64,000 bases of DNA from DUOA01 sp012839095. GTDB lineage: Bacteria; Bacillota; Clostridia; Caldicoprobacterales; DTU083. Within the stretch, counting starts at the first letter, position 1; the number at the start of each line of letters is the position of its first letter. The notes beneath the pieces were generated by a model, which made no database searches, was not told where the DNA came from, and saw only the letters and a program-made list of their open reading frames with translations. The DNA is taken from assembly GCA_050951505.1 (NCBI GenBank), contig JBMNJE010000008.1, positions 1 through 64,000 on the forward strand, in the 5' to 3' direction. The position numbers and the translations under genes were made by a program. Positions 43,989 through 52,795 of this stretch are shown here, piece by piece.

Positions 43989-44726
43989 TTATATGTATTT
44001 TATATTCATCTTATACTTCTTCAGCATTTTTTCATTGTGGTCGTCGCCGGCATCTACATTGGAGCTGATAAAAACCGGAGGCGTGTGACCTTTTTCGACA
44101 AACAGGCCAACAACTTCGGCTACCAAGGCATTTAATATAGCGGCACCGGCGGCAGTGGATGTAGGAGCAACCTTCTGTGAAAGACCATCCACTTCTACAG
44201 CTGCATCCCCCAGGCAGCCGCAATTGTCAAGAACCAAATCGGACACTTCAAACAGCCGCTTGCCGGACTTATGCCTGGACACGACCCGGGAGGAGTATTC
44301 CAGATTGGTAAGGGAAATGACTTTGACACCAAGCTTACGGGCTTTGATGGCCATATCTATAGTTACATTGTTTCTGCCTGAAACAGAGTGGATAATTAAT
44401 ACATCGCCCTTCTGAAGCCCGAATTGTGTAACAATGGCCTCCCCGTAGCCTTCCAGACGTTCCATATCGGTGGTTAATGTAACAGGAAATACATCCAGTG
44501 CCAGGCCGGGAGCCAGTATGGGGTTGATAATGGCCAGCCCTCCGCTGCGGTAAAAAAGTTCTTGTGCCAATAAACCGGCATGGTTACAGCCAAAAGCGTA
44601 TATATTCCTGCCATTCAATGAAGTTTCAACTATTATATTTGCTGCGGATTTGATATTTTCTAATTGTGTGCTTTGAATCTTGTTTAAAACTTTGTTTAAC
44701 TCTGAGAAATATTTATTTGCATACAT
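43989..44726 (-). CDS. SIS-domain sugar-phosphate binding protein (paralogue 1)
   Basis: This 245-residue SIS protein is homologous along its length to the following gene. Motifs: 'IYAFGCNHAGLLAQELFYRS' (about 36-55), 'VLIIHSVSGRNNVTIDMAIK' (about 116-135) and 'LVLDNCGCLGDAAVEVDGL'. The start is ATG 44726 with GGGGGA 10 nt upstream; the longer frame begins at a TTG that overlaps this RBS. The 33-bp gap to its paralogue and the sugar kinase after that suggest an operon. Two diverged SIS copies in tandem may form a heterodimer or act on two sugars. Confidence 0.85.
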   Translation of the reverse strand: MYANKYFSELNKVLNKIQSTQLENIKSAANIIVETSLNGRNIYAFGCNHAGLLAQELFYRSGGLAIINPILAPGLALDVFPVTLTTDMERLEGYGEAIVTQFGLQKGDVLIIHSVSGRNNVTIDMAIKARKLGVKVISLTNLEYSSRVVSRHKSGKRLFEVSDLVLDNCGCLGDAAVEVDGLSQKVAPTSTAAGAAILNALVAEVVGLFVEKGHTPPVFISSNVDAGDDHNEKMLKKYKMNIKYI

Positions 44727-44744
44727 GTAAAAATATTCCCCCAA

Positions 44745-45065
44745 TCACAAAATGATATCTGATATGTGGATACCAACCTAAGCAATATGTGTTTCGGGGA
44801 ATAGACTGGATATGTTACTGCAAACATTATAAATTGGATGTTTTTGCCTTATCTGCAGTTTACTATTAAGCTGTATATAATTCAAGTATACATTAAAATC
44901 TTTTTATTGACGGTTTTGAAAATATATCCATTACACTTTTATTGATCTTTCGTTTTGGCCCTCCTTAGCCTTTGGTATTTATAAACTAAAACACAAAGCA
45001 TCAGACAAAAAACCGGCTGTCTGATGCTAAGGTCAGTTTTTCTTCATTTTGTTCTAGCTGGTAAA
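44745..45065. other. Intergenic region between the SIS operon and the ceramidase-like gene
   Basis: Apart from the terminator at 44997-45028 the 320 bp hold AT-rich sequence, presumably the SIS operon promoter on the minus strand. I see no ORF of note. Confidence 0.5.
44985..45028 (-). terminator. Intrinsic terminator of the ceramidase-like gene
   Basis: A perfect 11-bp stem AGCATCAGACA / TGTCTGATGCT (44997-45007, 45018-45028) with a 10-nt loop; on the minus strand it is followed by TTGTGTTTTAGTTT. Confidence 0.85.
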
Positions 45066-46355
45066 TCAGAGAAGATCTTTCATGATTCTGATATTCTCTG
45101 CTACTATGGTTTTGTCTGTATCCCTCTTCATGGGGGTAAGAGAATTCAAGAGGAACATTTCCACCTCATATCCGCCCCTGCATATCTCACTTTCTGCAGG
45201 CAGGTAGCCGCAGCATCCGTTTGTAAGGCCCAGGGCAAGAGTGTACTGAAAGGGACTGTAATCCCGCAGCCTTAATGAGATTTCGGAAAACATTTCAAAG
45301 GGAAAGGGTACAAATACGACAGGACCGACCTTTATTATTGTCTGCTCCAGAACAATTTCCCTGTCATCGGGAAGCCCGGTTTCATATGCCTTCACAACAG
45401 CACTGTAATAATCGCGTCTTCTGCCGTCCAGGTTTACGCTGCTGTCCTTATATTCCTGCAGCCTGGATTCTGCCTCTTCAAGGGGCATAATGTCATCGCA
45501 GGGCAGGGTCACCCTTCCATGAGTGACAGCTAAATCAGGAACACTGTAATTCTTAATGCTTCTGTATGCTTCCACCGCTTCATGGGCTGCCAGCCCGCCG
45601 TGTTCCATGGCAATTTTAATATCGCCCACTGTTTTTCCGTTTGTGAGCCTGGGGCCTGAATCACCAGTAGCTCCGTTAAAAAAGGCAGTAATGCCGCCGC
45701 TTATATTTTGAAGCCTGTCCTCCATGACTCCCGCCCAGTCTCGGGATATTTCCGTGTTGTTGCCCGCTGACGTGCAGTGGGCGCTGTAATGGATCATATT
45801 GGCTATTGCAGCACCTGATGGTTCCCTAAAGCTTACAACAGTGAGGTTATTGTCGTGAATGCCGTAAGGATTCTGACCTAATATCACCGTATTATCGGGC
45901 ATAAGCTGCCGCCGGTTGATCCCGATTCTTCCTTTGATGCATCCAACGCCCATTTCCGCCGGCTTCATACTGTCAACGGCTGCTTTTGCTGCCATAAGAA
46001 CCCCAGGCTTTAATATTTCATCCACATATTCCTGATCAACGTCGCCCCAGCCGATCATGTCAACAGTGCATGGACCGGAGTGGGTATGGGTAACGGACAG
46101 AATTATGTTTTCGTAAGGTACACCGGTCTCAAGTGCAGCTTCATGCCTTATTTCGTCCGACAGTTCATTTGAAACTGCGCCCAGTGATGCTGATATAAAT
46201 ATAACCGCGGTTTCGCCCTGTTTGATTGCGATAGCGGTAAGTGTCAGATCATCATTAACCGAAGTGCTTATGGTATGCGGGTTGTAGCCGAAAAGCCTGG
46301 CTCCTGCTTTAGGAGTGATTACTTCCTTTGCAGCTCCTACCATGAAATCATTCAT
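45066..46355 (-). CDS. Neutral/alkaline ceramidase-like hydrolase (PF04734-type)
   Basis: The protein has 429 residues and resembles the N-terminal catalytic domain of neutral ceramidases. 'MVGAAKEVITPKAGARLFGY' starts the fold, the zinc-binding 'SVTHTHSGP' is near residue 93, and 'FFNGATGDSGPRL' (near 237) matches the active-site serine loop. It lacks the usual signal peptide and C-terminal immunoglobulin-like domain, so it is probably cytosolic. In bacteria many such proteins sit in carbohydrate loci and may cleave amides other than ceramide, for example N-acylated sugars. Start ATG 46355 has AAAGGGG upstream; the frame extends to 46394. It is flanked by SIS/kinase genes and GH43. Confidence 0.85.
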   Translation of the reverse strand: MNDFMVGAAKEVITPKAGARLFGYNPHTISTSVNDDLTLTAIAIKQGETAVIFISASLGAVSNELSDEIRHEAALETGVPYENIILSVTHTHSGPCTVDMIGWGDVDQEYVDEILKPGVLMAAKAAVDSMKPAEMGVGCIKGRIGINRRQLMPDNTVILGQNPYGIHDNNLTVVSFREPSGAAIANMIHYSAHCTSAGNNTEISRDWAGVMEDRLQNISGGITAFFNGATGDSGPRLTNGKTVGDIKIAMEHGGLAAHEAVEAYRSIKNYSVPDLAVTHGRVTLPCDDIMPLEEAESRLQEYKDSSVNLDGRRRDYYSAVVKAYETGLPDDREIVLEQTIIKVGPVVFVPFPFEMFSEISLRLRDYSPFQYTLALGLTNGCCGYLPAESEICRGGYEVEMFLLNSLTPMKRDTDKTIVAENIRIMKDLL

Positions 46356-46560
46356 AGCCGGATCCCCTTTCTTATCAGCAATCCATTGCCTCACTTTAAT
46401 TATGCAAGTTTATGTATGCCGAAATCTTTAAAGGTAATTATATTATAGCTGTTTATTGATGTCAATATAGAAGTGTTTATATCATAATATATGGTATATA
46501 ATATATAATTTAAGATATATGCTTTATATTAGTATAATTTTTGTTACGTGTTATTAGTAC

Positions 46561-46620
46561 GTAAAAATAAGAATGGGATCCCGGCAACAGTTTTTCATCA
46601 CTGCTGTCTGGTGCCGGGAT
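46561..46620 (-). terminator. Terminator of the GH43 gene
   Basis: ATCCCGGCA (46578-46586) pairs with TGCCGGGAT (46612-46620), with inner CAG / CTG pairs. On the minus strand a T-rich stretch (CCCATTCTTATTTTTAC) follows. Confidence 0.7.
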
Positions 46621-46645
46621 AATAATCTCCCTTATTTAGCCTGCT

Positions 46646-48172
46646 TTAATAATTATTATTTTCAATCGGTGTGTAATCAAACCAGTCAAAATCAGCGGGT
46701 GCAGAGCTCTTCCTTCCGTTACCTGTAGCATACATCCCAATATAGTTTCCTGTCCATATTTCTGCCAATTCTCCACTAAGGAGCTTTGTTACGCCTGAGC
46801 CGGCCTCTTTGAAATTCCCATCACTACAGGAGAACAGGAAACGATATTCATGGGGCGAGCCCTCAATTCTCAGAATAATCGGACCTTGCGAAGCAATATC
46901 CTCATAGACCTCAGCGGATATATCCTCAACCCTTTTTCGGAAAACAATCTTTTTGATACCTTCCTGTTTGATTACAGCTATCTCATAATGGCAGGTATCC
47001 TTGCACATAATACACAGACCGGCCTCTTCCCCGTCATTCAAAGGCTCAAAGTCCAGCAGTGCTTGAGCTGAAAAATTAAAATGTTGCTGTCTCCGTCCTA
47101 TAAATGATTGTGAATCAAGATTGGTAAGGGTGGATGACAAGCCTTTTAACCGCAAAAACCCCTTCCTTTCGATAAGGGACCAGCTTTCCTCACATGGATT
47201 TCTGAGAAAGTTCCAACAAAGGTCTAACTTTTCACTGTCAAAGTCATCCCTTTCCGGGGGCGATGGCCAAGGGCAGGGTGGCAGACCTTCAGTCTCAATT
47301 TCTATGGCAACTGTGCCGTCGCCGTTTACAACCGGCCAACCATCATCGGTCCAGGTTACAGGAACCAAAAATGTTTCCCGCCCCAGTATACTGGCATCTT
47401 CATAAATATGGTGCCGGGTTCCCAGGCAAACCAGCCACCAGCTTCCGTCATGGGCTTCAAACAATTCACCATGCCCGGTATGCCTGATGTGAGAGCTGCT
47501 GATATGTCGGTGAGTCAGTATGGGATTATGCGGGCAGGGCTCAAACGGACCCCACGGGCTGCTGCTCCTGGCTATCGTCTCCATGTGACCGTATCTGGTG
47601 CCGCCTTCCGCTGCCATAAGGTAGTAATACCCATTTATTTTATACAGATGCGGCCCCTCCTGATCAGGAGAACAAAACCCTTTGGCTATGCAGGCAAAAG
47701 GTGTAAGAAGTTTGCCGGTACTTATATCGATCTCTGCCTGCCCCGTTCCGTGAAAATCCCAATCCCGCCGGGTGTAATACACTTTTCCATCATCATCAAA
47801 AAACAAGGATGGATCAAAGGCACCTTTATCGACATAAACAGGATCGGACCATTCTCCTGCCGGATCCCGGGCTGTTACATAAAAATTATATCCGGTGTGC
47901 ATATTGGTTGTTATCATATAAAATGTTCCATCATGATATCTGATTGTAGGTGCCCATATTCCACTTGAACATTTTGCTCCATTAAGTGGCAGCTGCGAGG
48001 CCCGGGTAAGGCAATGACCAATCTGTCTCCAGTGCACGAGATCTTTGCTGTGGAAGATCGGAACCCCGGGAAAGTACTCGAAGCTGCTGGTAACCAGGAA
48101 ATAATCACTGCCCCGGCGGCATACACTGGGATCAGGATGAAAACCCGGAATAACAGGATTCTTATATTTCAT
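46646..48172 (-). CDS. GH43 beta-xylosidase / alpha-L-arabinofuranosidase
   Basis: This 508-residue cytosolic five-bladed beta-propeller enzyme carries a C-terminal beta-sandwich. 'NPVIPGFHPDPSVCRRGSDY' contains the general-base Asp (near residue 15), 'FDPSLFFDDDGKVYY' the second Asp (near 124) and 'QEGPHLYKINGYYYLM' the acid Glu (near 175). The C-terminal part from about 315 fits the GH43 sandwich domain of XynB-type enzymes (subfamily 11-like). The start is ATG 48172 with GGAGGT 4 nt upstream; that RBS contains an earlier in-frame ATG (48184). A ROK repressor is divergent, a common arrangement for xylose control. Confidence 0.93.
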   Translation of the reverse strand: MKYKNPVIPGFHPDPSVCRRGSDYFLVTSSFEYFPGVPIFHSKDLVHWRQIGHCLTRASQLPLNGAKCSSGIWAPTIRYHDGTFYMITTNMHTGYNFYVTARDPAGEWSDPVYVDKGAFDPSLFFDDDGKVYYTRRDWDFHGTGQAEIDISTGKLLTPFACIAKGFCSPDQEGPHLYKINGYYYLMAAEGGTRYGHMETIARSSSPWGPFEPCPHNPILTHRHISSSHIRHTGHGELFEAHDGSWWLVCLGTRHHIYEDASILGRETFLVPVTWTDDGWPVVNGDGTVAIEIETEGLPPCPWPSPPERDDFDSEKLDLCWNFLRNPCEESWSLIERKGFLRLKGLSSTLTNLDSQSFIGRRQQHFNFSAQALLDFEPLNDGEEAGLCIMCKDTCHYEIAVIKQEGIKKIVFRKRVEDISAEVYEDIASQGPIILRIEGSPHEYRFLFSCSDGNFKEAGSGVTKLLSGELAEIWTGNYIGMYATGNGRKSSAPADFDWFDYTPIENNNY

Positions 48173-48184
48173 AGCAACCTCCAT

Positions 48185-48690
48185 TTAAATTTGTTGATTA
48201 CAGTTTATTGATTAGCCTGGCATAGGTTTGTACTGCACTTCACAATATGTTTCTTTGCTGTTTCAGGGGATACCGACACCTGGTTTTCATCATCCAATAA
48301 TTTCCTTTGGAACCCCTATGACCATTTGTATCCCTCCCGTTCTGAGTTAATGTAATCCAGAAATGCGTTTGCATACAGTAAGCATGGCATTGATAGTGGA
48401 TTAAGAACTGTTATATTTATATTATATGTTATAGGTTTATGTATATCAATAAATATAGCGGCTCTTTCAATTCTTTGTTTAATAAAGTTTTAATAAATGA
48501 TAACCGTAAATCTGATAGTTATTGAGACCTTATTTCTGCCCTGTCTTTTAATTATGAATCATTTATGATAAAATGTTTTAGAGCTTTATTTGATAAAAGG
48601 TCAACTGCTGCCCCTACTTTTATTAAGATAATTTTTTCTCGCTGCAAAATCTAAAGCTGACGGGCAAGAATAAGCACAGGGTGATGAAAG
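48185..48690. other. Divergent promoter region between GH43 and the ROK gene
   Basis: About 500 bp, AT-rich, no ORF of note. A small palindrome ATGC-GTTT-GCAT (48363-48374) could be part of a ROK or CcpA-type operator; this is only a guess from symmetry and position. Confidence 0.35.
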
Positions 48691-49902
48691 ATGGAATTAT
48701 ACAAATACAGAAACGAGTCTGAAAACAAGAAGAATGTGCTGAACACCATATTTGATTATAACAAAAAAGATAAGCTGATATCCAGAAACATACTGTCGGA
48801 GGTAACAGGACTGAGCCTGCCTACTATTATTAAATTCATATCAGAGTTCATGTCTGACGGTGTAGTTGAGGAGTTTGCTGAACTTGAATCCACCGGCGGC
48901 AGAAAACCAATTTCGCTGCGCATCAGCCCTGATTATGCCTATGTTATCAGTGTGGATATTGGAACCTTTTCTTCAAAAGCAGGCGTTCTGAGGATCAACG
49001 GCGAAATTGTCGAGAAACAGATCTTTCCTGTGAAGAGTCACGACATTCCCACCGTCGGACTCAGCCTTGATGAACTGTATGAACTGATTGAAGAGATCAT
49101 CAGCAAGTACGGCAAGGAAAAGCTCCTGGGCATCGGCATCGGCATCAGCGGCATGGTGGACTGCAGACAGGGCAGGATTATCTTTTGTCCCAATATCAGC
49201 GGCTGGGACAATATACCCATAGTCTCCCTTTTAAATGAGCGATTCGGTGTACCGGTATTTCTTGATACCAGCCCCAGGTGCATGGCCCTGGCTGAACAGT
49301 GGTTCGGCGTCGGCCAGGATGTAGAAAACCAGATTTTTGCATCCTTCGGTTACGGCAGCATCGGCTCAGGCATTATCATTGACTCAAGGCTTTTCAGAGG
49401 CGGCAGCGATTTTGCAGGTGAATTGGGCCACGTACAGGTTGTAAGCAACGGGTTCCAATGTACCTGCGGCAACAGAGGCTGTATTGAAGGTTATGTCACC
49501 CTGCCCATGATTATTGATAAAATCAAGGAATCAGTTTCTGAAAACACCGGATATTCCCCCATCAAATTCTTAGTGGATGATGTAAAGGATATTGACAGGG
49601 ATATTGTTATAAAGGCACTGGAGCAGGGAGACAAGATTGTAAACGGAATTATTGTGAGGGCAGGGCAATATATGGGAGAAGCCCTGGCCAACATGGCCAA
49701 CCTTTTTAACCCGGATCTCATTGTGCTGGGCGGCGGGGTAATCGAGAGCTTCCCTCTCCTGGTCAGCGAGGTGGAAAGAACCATAAAAAAGAAAAGCCTG
49801 GTAACCATACAGCAGAATCTGACCCTGAAGAAATCAAGCCTGGGTTGGGATGCCCCCATCATCGGAGCAGCAATTCTGGTTATACAGGAATTCTTCTCAT
49901 AA
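48691..49902 (+). CDS. ROK-family transcriptional repressor (NagC/XylR-type)
   Basis: This 403-residue protein has an N-terminal winged helix-turn-helix (about 20-70: 'LISRNILSEVTGLSLPTIIK') and a ROK sugar-binding domain with 'VISVDIGTFSSKAGVLRING' (phosphate-binding fold), 'GIGIGISGMVDCRQG' and the zinc-binding 'FQCTCGNRGCIEGY' (near 252-265). The kinase catalytic region is present in form, but repressors of this group usually only sense the sugar. It is divergent from GH43, so xylose, arabinose or related sugars are likely signals. The RBS AGGGTGATG precedes the ATG. Confidence 0.93.
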   Translation: MELYKYRNESENKKNVLNTIFDYNKKDKLISRNILSEVTGLSLPTIIKFISEFMSDGVVEEFAELESTGGRKPISLRISPDYAYVISVDIGTFSSKAGVLRINGEIVEKQIFPVKSHDIPTVGLSLDELYELIEEIISKYGKEKLLGIGIGISGMVDCRQGRIIFCPNISGWDNIPIVSLLNERFGVPVFLDTSPRCMALAEQWFGVGQDVENQIFASFGYGSIGSGIIIDSRLFRGGSDFAGELGHVQVVSNGFQCTCGNRGCIEGYVTLPMIIDKIKESVSENTGYSPIKFLVDDVKDIDRDIVIKALEQGDKIVNGIIVRAGQYMGEALANMANLFNPDLIVLGGGVIESFPLLVSEVERTIKKKSLVTIQQNLTLKKSSLGWDAPIIGAAILVIQEFFS

Positions 49903-49920
49903 TATTGGCTGAAATGCAAA

Positions 49921-49952
49921 CCCCCTGTTTTTCTATGACAGGGGGCTTTTTA
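49921..49952 (+). terminator. Intrinsic terminator of the ROK gene
   Basis: CCCCCTGT / ACAGGGGG (49921-49928, 49938-49945) with a 9-nt loop is followed by CTTTTTA. Confidence 0.85.
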
Positions 49953-50022
49953 TTTATTTCTATCTAATTTTATTCCTATCTTGATTTATTTCTATCTTGC
50001 CTTATAATCCAATCTTACCATC

Positions 50023-50637
50023 CTATTTTGCCATTTTGGCTGCCAGGCGGGCTACGCGGCGGCCCTGATAGCGGGCACCATCCAATTCGTTCTCACTGGG
50101 ATATCGGCTTCCGTCACTGGCGGCGATGGTGGAGGCACCGTAAGGTGAGCCCCCTGTAATTTCGTCTATTCGGCTCTGGCCTTCAAATGTATAGGGAAGG
50201 CCTGCAATCAGCATGCCGTGGTGCAGCAGTACGGCATGGAAACTAAGTATTGTGGCCTCCTGCCCTCCATGCTGGGTGCCTGTGCTGGTAAATACACTGC
50301 CTATTTTGTCGACAAGACCGCCCGTACTCCAAATGCCGCCGGTTCCATCCAGGAAGGCCTTCATCTGCGATGCCATAACCCCGTATCTGGTAGGCGCACC
50401 GAATATAATGGCATCATATTCAAGAAGGTCATCCACACTGGCCACTGGGATATGGGCAAATTCCTTCTGTGCCTCGGCAACTCCAATCTTCTCTCTCAGT
50501 TCCTGGGGCAGGGTCTCAGGCACCTGCTTTATATCCACTTCCACACCTTCCACCTGACGGGCGCCTTCTGCTACAGCCTCCGCCATTCTATAAATATGCC
50601 CGTAAGCTGAATAAAACAAAACTAATACTTTCGCTTT
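50023..50637 (-). CDS. wrbA: NAD(P)H:quinone oxidoreductase, WrbA-type
   Basis: This flavodoxin-like quinone reductase of 204 residues uses FMN for two-electron reduction. 'VLVLFYSAYGHIYRMAEAVA' (5-24) is the FMN phosphate site, 'IIFGAPTRYGVMASQMKAFL' (about 72-91) and 'STGTQHGGQEATILSFHAVL' (about 109-128) are specific to WrbA. The start ATG 50637 has AGGAGG 8 nt upstream; the frame continues to 50688 without support. It may protect against quinones or oxygen and fits the other quinone-linked genes in this window. Confidence 0.93.
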   Translation of the reverse strand, partial: KAKVLVLFYSAYGHIYRMAEAVAEGARQVEGVEVDIKQVPETLPQELREKIGVAEAQKEFAHIPVASVDDLLEYDAIIFGAPTRYGVMASQMKAFLDGTGGIWSTGGLVDKIGSVFTSTGTQHGGQEATILSFHAVLLHHGMLIAGLPYTFEGQSRIDEITGGSPYGASTIAASDGSRYPSENELDGARYQGRRVARLAAKMAK

Positions 50638-50805
50638 CATTATATATCCTCCTGCAAATTGTAATATCATAATTCTCCGGTTAGTCAATTAATAAACTCG
50701 GTTGTTCAATTAATAAACAAAGAAATCGGATTTGAAACAGGGAAGCTGTTCTCTATCCGATTTCCTAATTGCTATATGATACTGTAAAAGAATAATGATC
50801 ATCTC

Positions 50806-51933
50806 TTATGAGAGATCATGCTGCTTCTCGAACTCAAACTGATACTGATGCAGGTTGTAGGTTTCTTTCAAAGCAACTATATCACGCTGAAGGGCTTCAT
50901 TGAGGGGAACTCCCTTGTCCTTCCGGTACTGCCAGGCCAGATATTCTTTCTCTCCGGCCGTGTATATGTGTTCCGCACCGGGCATCCGTTTGGAAGCACG
51001 CAATTCCCTCAAAATGTCCCCCGTGGTCTTCTTGAAAGCATCCAGCTCGGTAAAGGCTTCAATGTTGATTGCTATGAAGAAGTGACCCAGCCTGTAGGGG
51101 ACCTTCTTGCCGTTGTCAAGGCCTGTCAGGGCTTTCAGGAAAGCACCGCCCTGCAGGGCTGCCGACAGTATCTCTACAACCGTAGCATAGCCGTATCCCT
51201 TATAGCCTCCAAGCTCTTCCCCTATGCCTCCCAGGGGAGTCAAGGCAGCTCCCCCCGTAACCAGATCCTTCAGAACCTGGCTGGTATCGGTTCTGGAACT
51301 GCCATCTGCACCGATTACCCAGCCTTCAGGCAGTTCCCTGCCTTCTCTCTCGTACACTTCGATCTTGCCCCTCTGGGATACGGAAGTGGCACAATCCAGC
51401 ACAAAAGGGAATTCCTCGTCGGTGGGCATGCCGAAGGTCAGGGGGTTGGTGCCCAGCATATTTTCCACACCAAAGGTAGGTGCTATGGACGGCCTTGCAT
51501 TGGTTCCGGTTATGCCTATCATACCCTTCTCAACTGCCATCAGTGCATAATAGCCGGCTATTCCGTAATGATTGGAATTTCTTACTGCCACCATGCCCAT
51601 GCCATAGGCCTCTGCTTTTTCAATGGCCATTTCCATAGCCTTTTTGGAAATCACCTGTCCCATTCCGTTCTGCCCGTCCAGCACGGCGGTGGTTGGCCCT
51701 TCTTTGACCACCTTGACATTGGTGACAGGGCTTATTATTCCTTGCTGAATCCGATCAACGTAGATGGGCTTAAGTCTCCCTATGCCATGGGAATCAATGC
51801 CTCTTTTGTCCGAGGCAATCAGTACATCAGCACATATTTCTGCATCTGCTTCGGGTACGCCTGCTGCTGTAAAGACATCCACCATAAAGCGTTCCATGGT
51901 ATCAAAATCAACCCAGTATTTTGCTTCTGACAT
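50806..51933 (-). CDS. Malate/L-lactate dehydrogenase family (Ldh_2) oxidoreductase
   Basis: The protein has 375 residues and belongs to the NAD(P)-dependent Ldh_2 superfamily (malate, L-sulfolactate, ureidoglycolate and 2,3-diketogulonate dehydrogenases). 'DKRGIDSHGIGRLKPIYVDR' (residues about 51-70), the catalytic His region 'VRNSNHYGIAGYYA' (about 118-131), and 'GTNPLTFGMPT' (about 160-170) are visible. The precise 2-hydroxy acid is not predictable. The RBS GAAGGTGATG lies upstream. It is 53 bp downstream of the esterase gene and may share its message. Confidence 0.9.
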   Translation of the reverse strand: MSEAKYWVDFDTMERFMVDVFTAAGVPEADAEICADVLIASDKRGIDSHGIGRLKPIYVDRIQQGIISPVTNVKVVKEGPTTAVLDGQNGMGQVISKKAMEMAIEKAEAYGMGMVAVRNSNHYGIAGYYALMAVEKGMIGITGTNARPSIAPTFGVENMLGTNPLTFGMPTDEEFPFVLDCATSVSQRGKIEVYEREGRELPEGWVIGADGSSRTDTSQVLKDLVTGGAALTPLGGIGEELGGYKGYGYATVVEILSAALQGGAFLKALTGLDNGKKVPYRLGHFFIAINIEAFTELDAFKKTTGDILRELRASKRMPGAEHIYTAGEKEYLAWQYRKDKGVPLNEALQRDIVALKETYNLHQYQFEFEKQHDLS

Positions 51934-51985
51934 AATTCATCACCTTCTGCATTTTTCTTTAATTTTAATGCTCTTATTTCATAAC

Positions 51986-52771
51986 TCATTCTACTGTGTC
52001 AGGAAAAAGCGGCAGCCATTCCAATACCCGCTGTATCATCATGTCCCAGTAGCCCCATTCATGGGTTCCCGGGCCTTCCTCATAGTGGTAATCATACCCT
52101 AACTTGCTGACAAAATCCCTGAATCGGACATTATCCTCATAGAGGAAATCCTCAGTGCCCACACATTGGAAGAGCTTGGGTTTACTACCCCCTGAACCGG
52201 CAGCTTCTTTCGCCAGATGAAAGAGATCATGCCTGCTGCCCTCCAGCTTGCTCAAATCGCCGAATATGTTCCTCAGCTCATCATTGTCCCTCAGTTTTGC
52301 CAGACTGCAGATATCCAGGGCTCCTGAGAGGCTGGCACCGGCAGCAAATCGATCGGGACAGGAAAGGACCAGTTTGAATGCACCGTATCCGCCCATGGAC
52401 AGACCGGCTGCAAAGTTGTCCTCCCGCCTGTCCGACAGAGGGAAGAAGGATCGCGCTATGGAAGGAAGCTCTTCGCTGATGAAGGTCCAGTAGCGATATC
52501 CTATGTCCATGTCGGTGTAGAAACTGCGGTGAACTGCCGGCATGACCACAGCCAGACCAAGCGAGGCCACATATCGTTCGATTGAGGTCCTTCTCATCCA
52601 GATGGTGTGATCATCAGATAAACCATGCAGCAGATACAGGGTAGGATGTTTTCCGGCTGCTACCCTGCCTTCCATGCCGATCTGCCCCCTTGTCTGCTGA
52701 GGCAGGATTACGTTCATTGAGCAGGAGAGGCCCAGAACCTCCGAAAAGAAATCGCATTGAATAAATGCCAT
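51986..52771 (-). CDS. Esterase family protein (esterase D / PF00756-like)
   Basis: This alpha/beta-hydrolase has 261 residues. The nucleophile elbow is 'AAGLSMGGYGAFKL' (near residue 119); 'LYLLHGLSDDHTIWMRRTSI' forms the oxyanion region and 'YEEGPGTHEWGYWD' supplies the His. The group includes S-formylglutathione hydrolase, antigen-85-like and feruloyl/acetyl esterases. In a glycan-using strain removal of acetyl or feruloyl groups is plausible, but no signal peptide is present. The start is ATG 52771 with AAAGGA upstream; the frame is open to 52795. It begins right after hflC. Confidence 0.88.
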   Translation of the reverse strand: MAFIQCDFFSEVLGLSCSMNVILPQQTRGQIGMEGRVAAGKHPTLYLLHGLSDDHTIWMRRTSIERYVASLGLAVVMPAVHRSFYTDMDIGYRYWTFISEELPSIARSFFPLSDRREDNFAAGLSMGGYGAFKLVLSCPDRFAAGASLSGALDICSLAKLRDNDELRNIFGDLSKLEGSRHDLFHLAKEAAGSGGSKPKLFQCVGTEDFLYEDNVRFRDFVSKLGYDYHYEEGPGTHEWGYWDMMIQRVLEWLPLFPDTVE

Positions 52772-52795
52772 AGGAACCATCCTTTCTGTCAGCAC

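Noticed and set aside
50818..51930. A 370-codon plus-strand ORF spanning the Ldh_2 gene
   Set aside because: It lies fully antisense to a well-recognised dehydrogenase, has no family features and is rich in Cys/His/Gly, as shadow frames often are.
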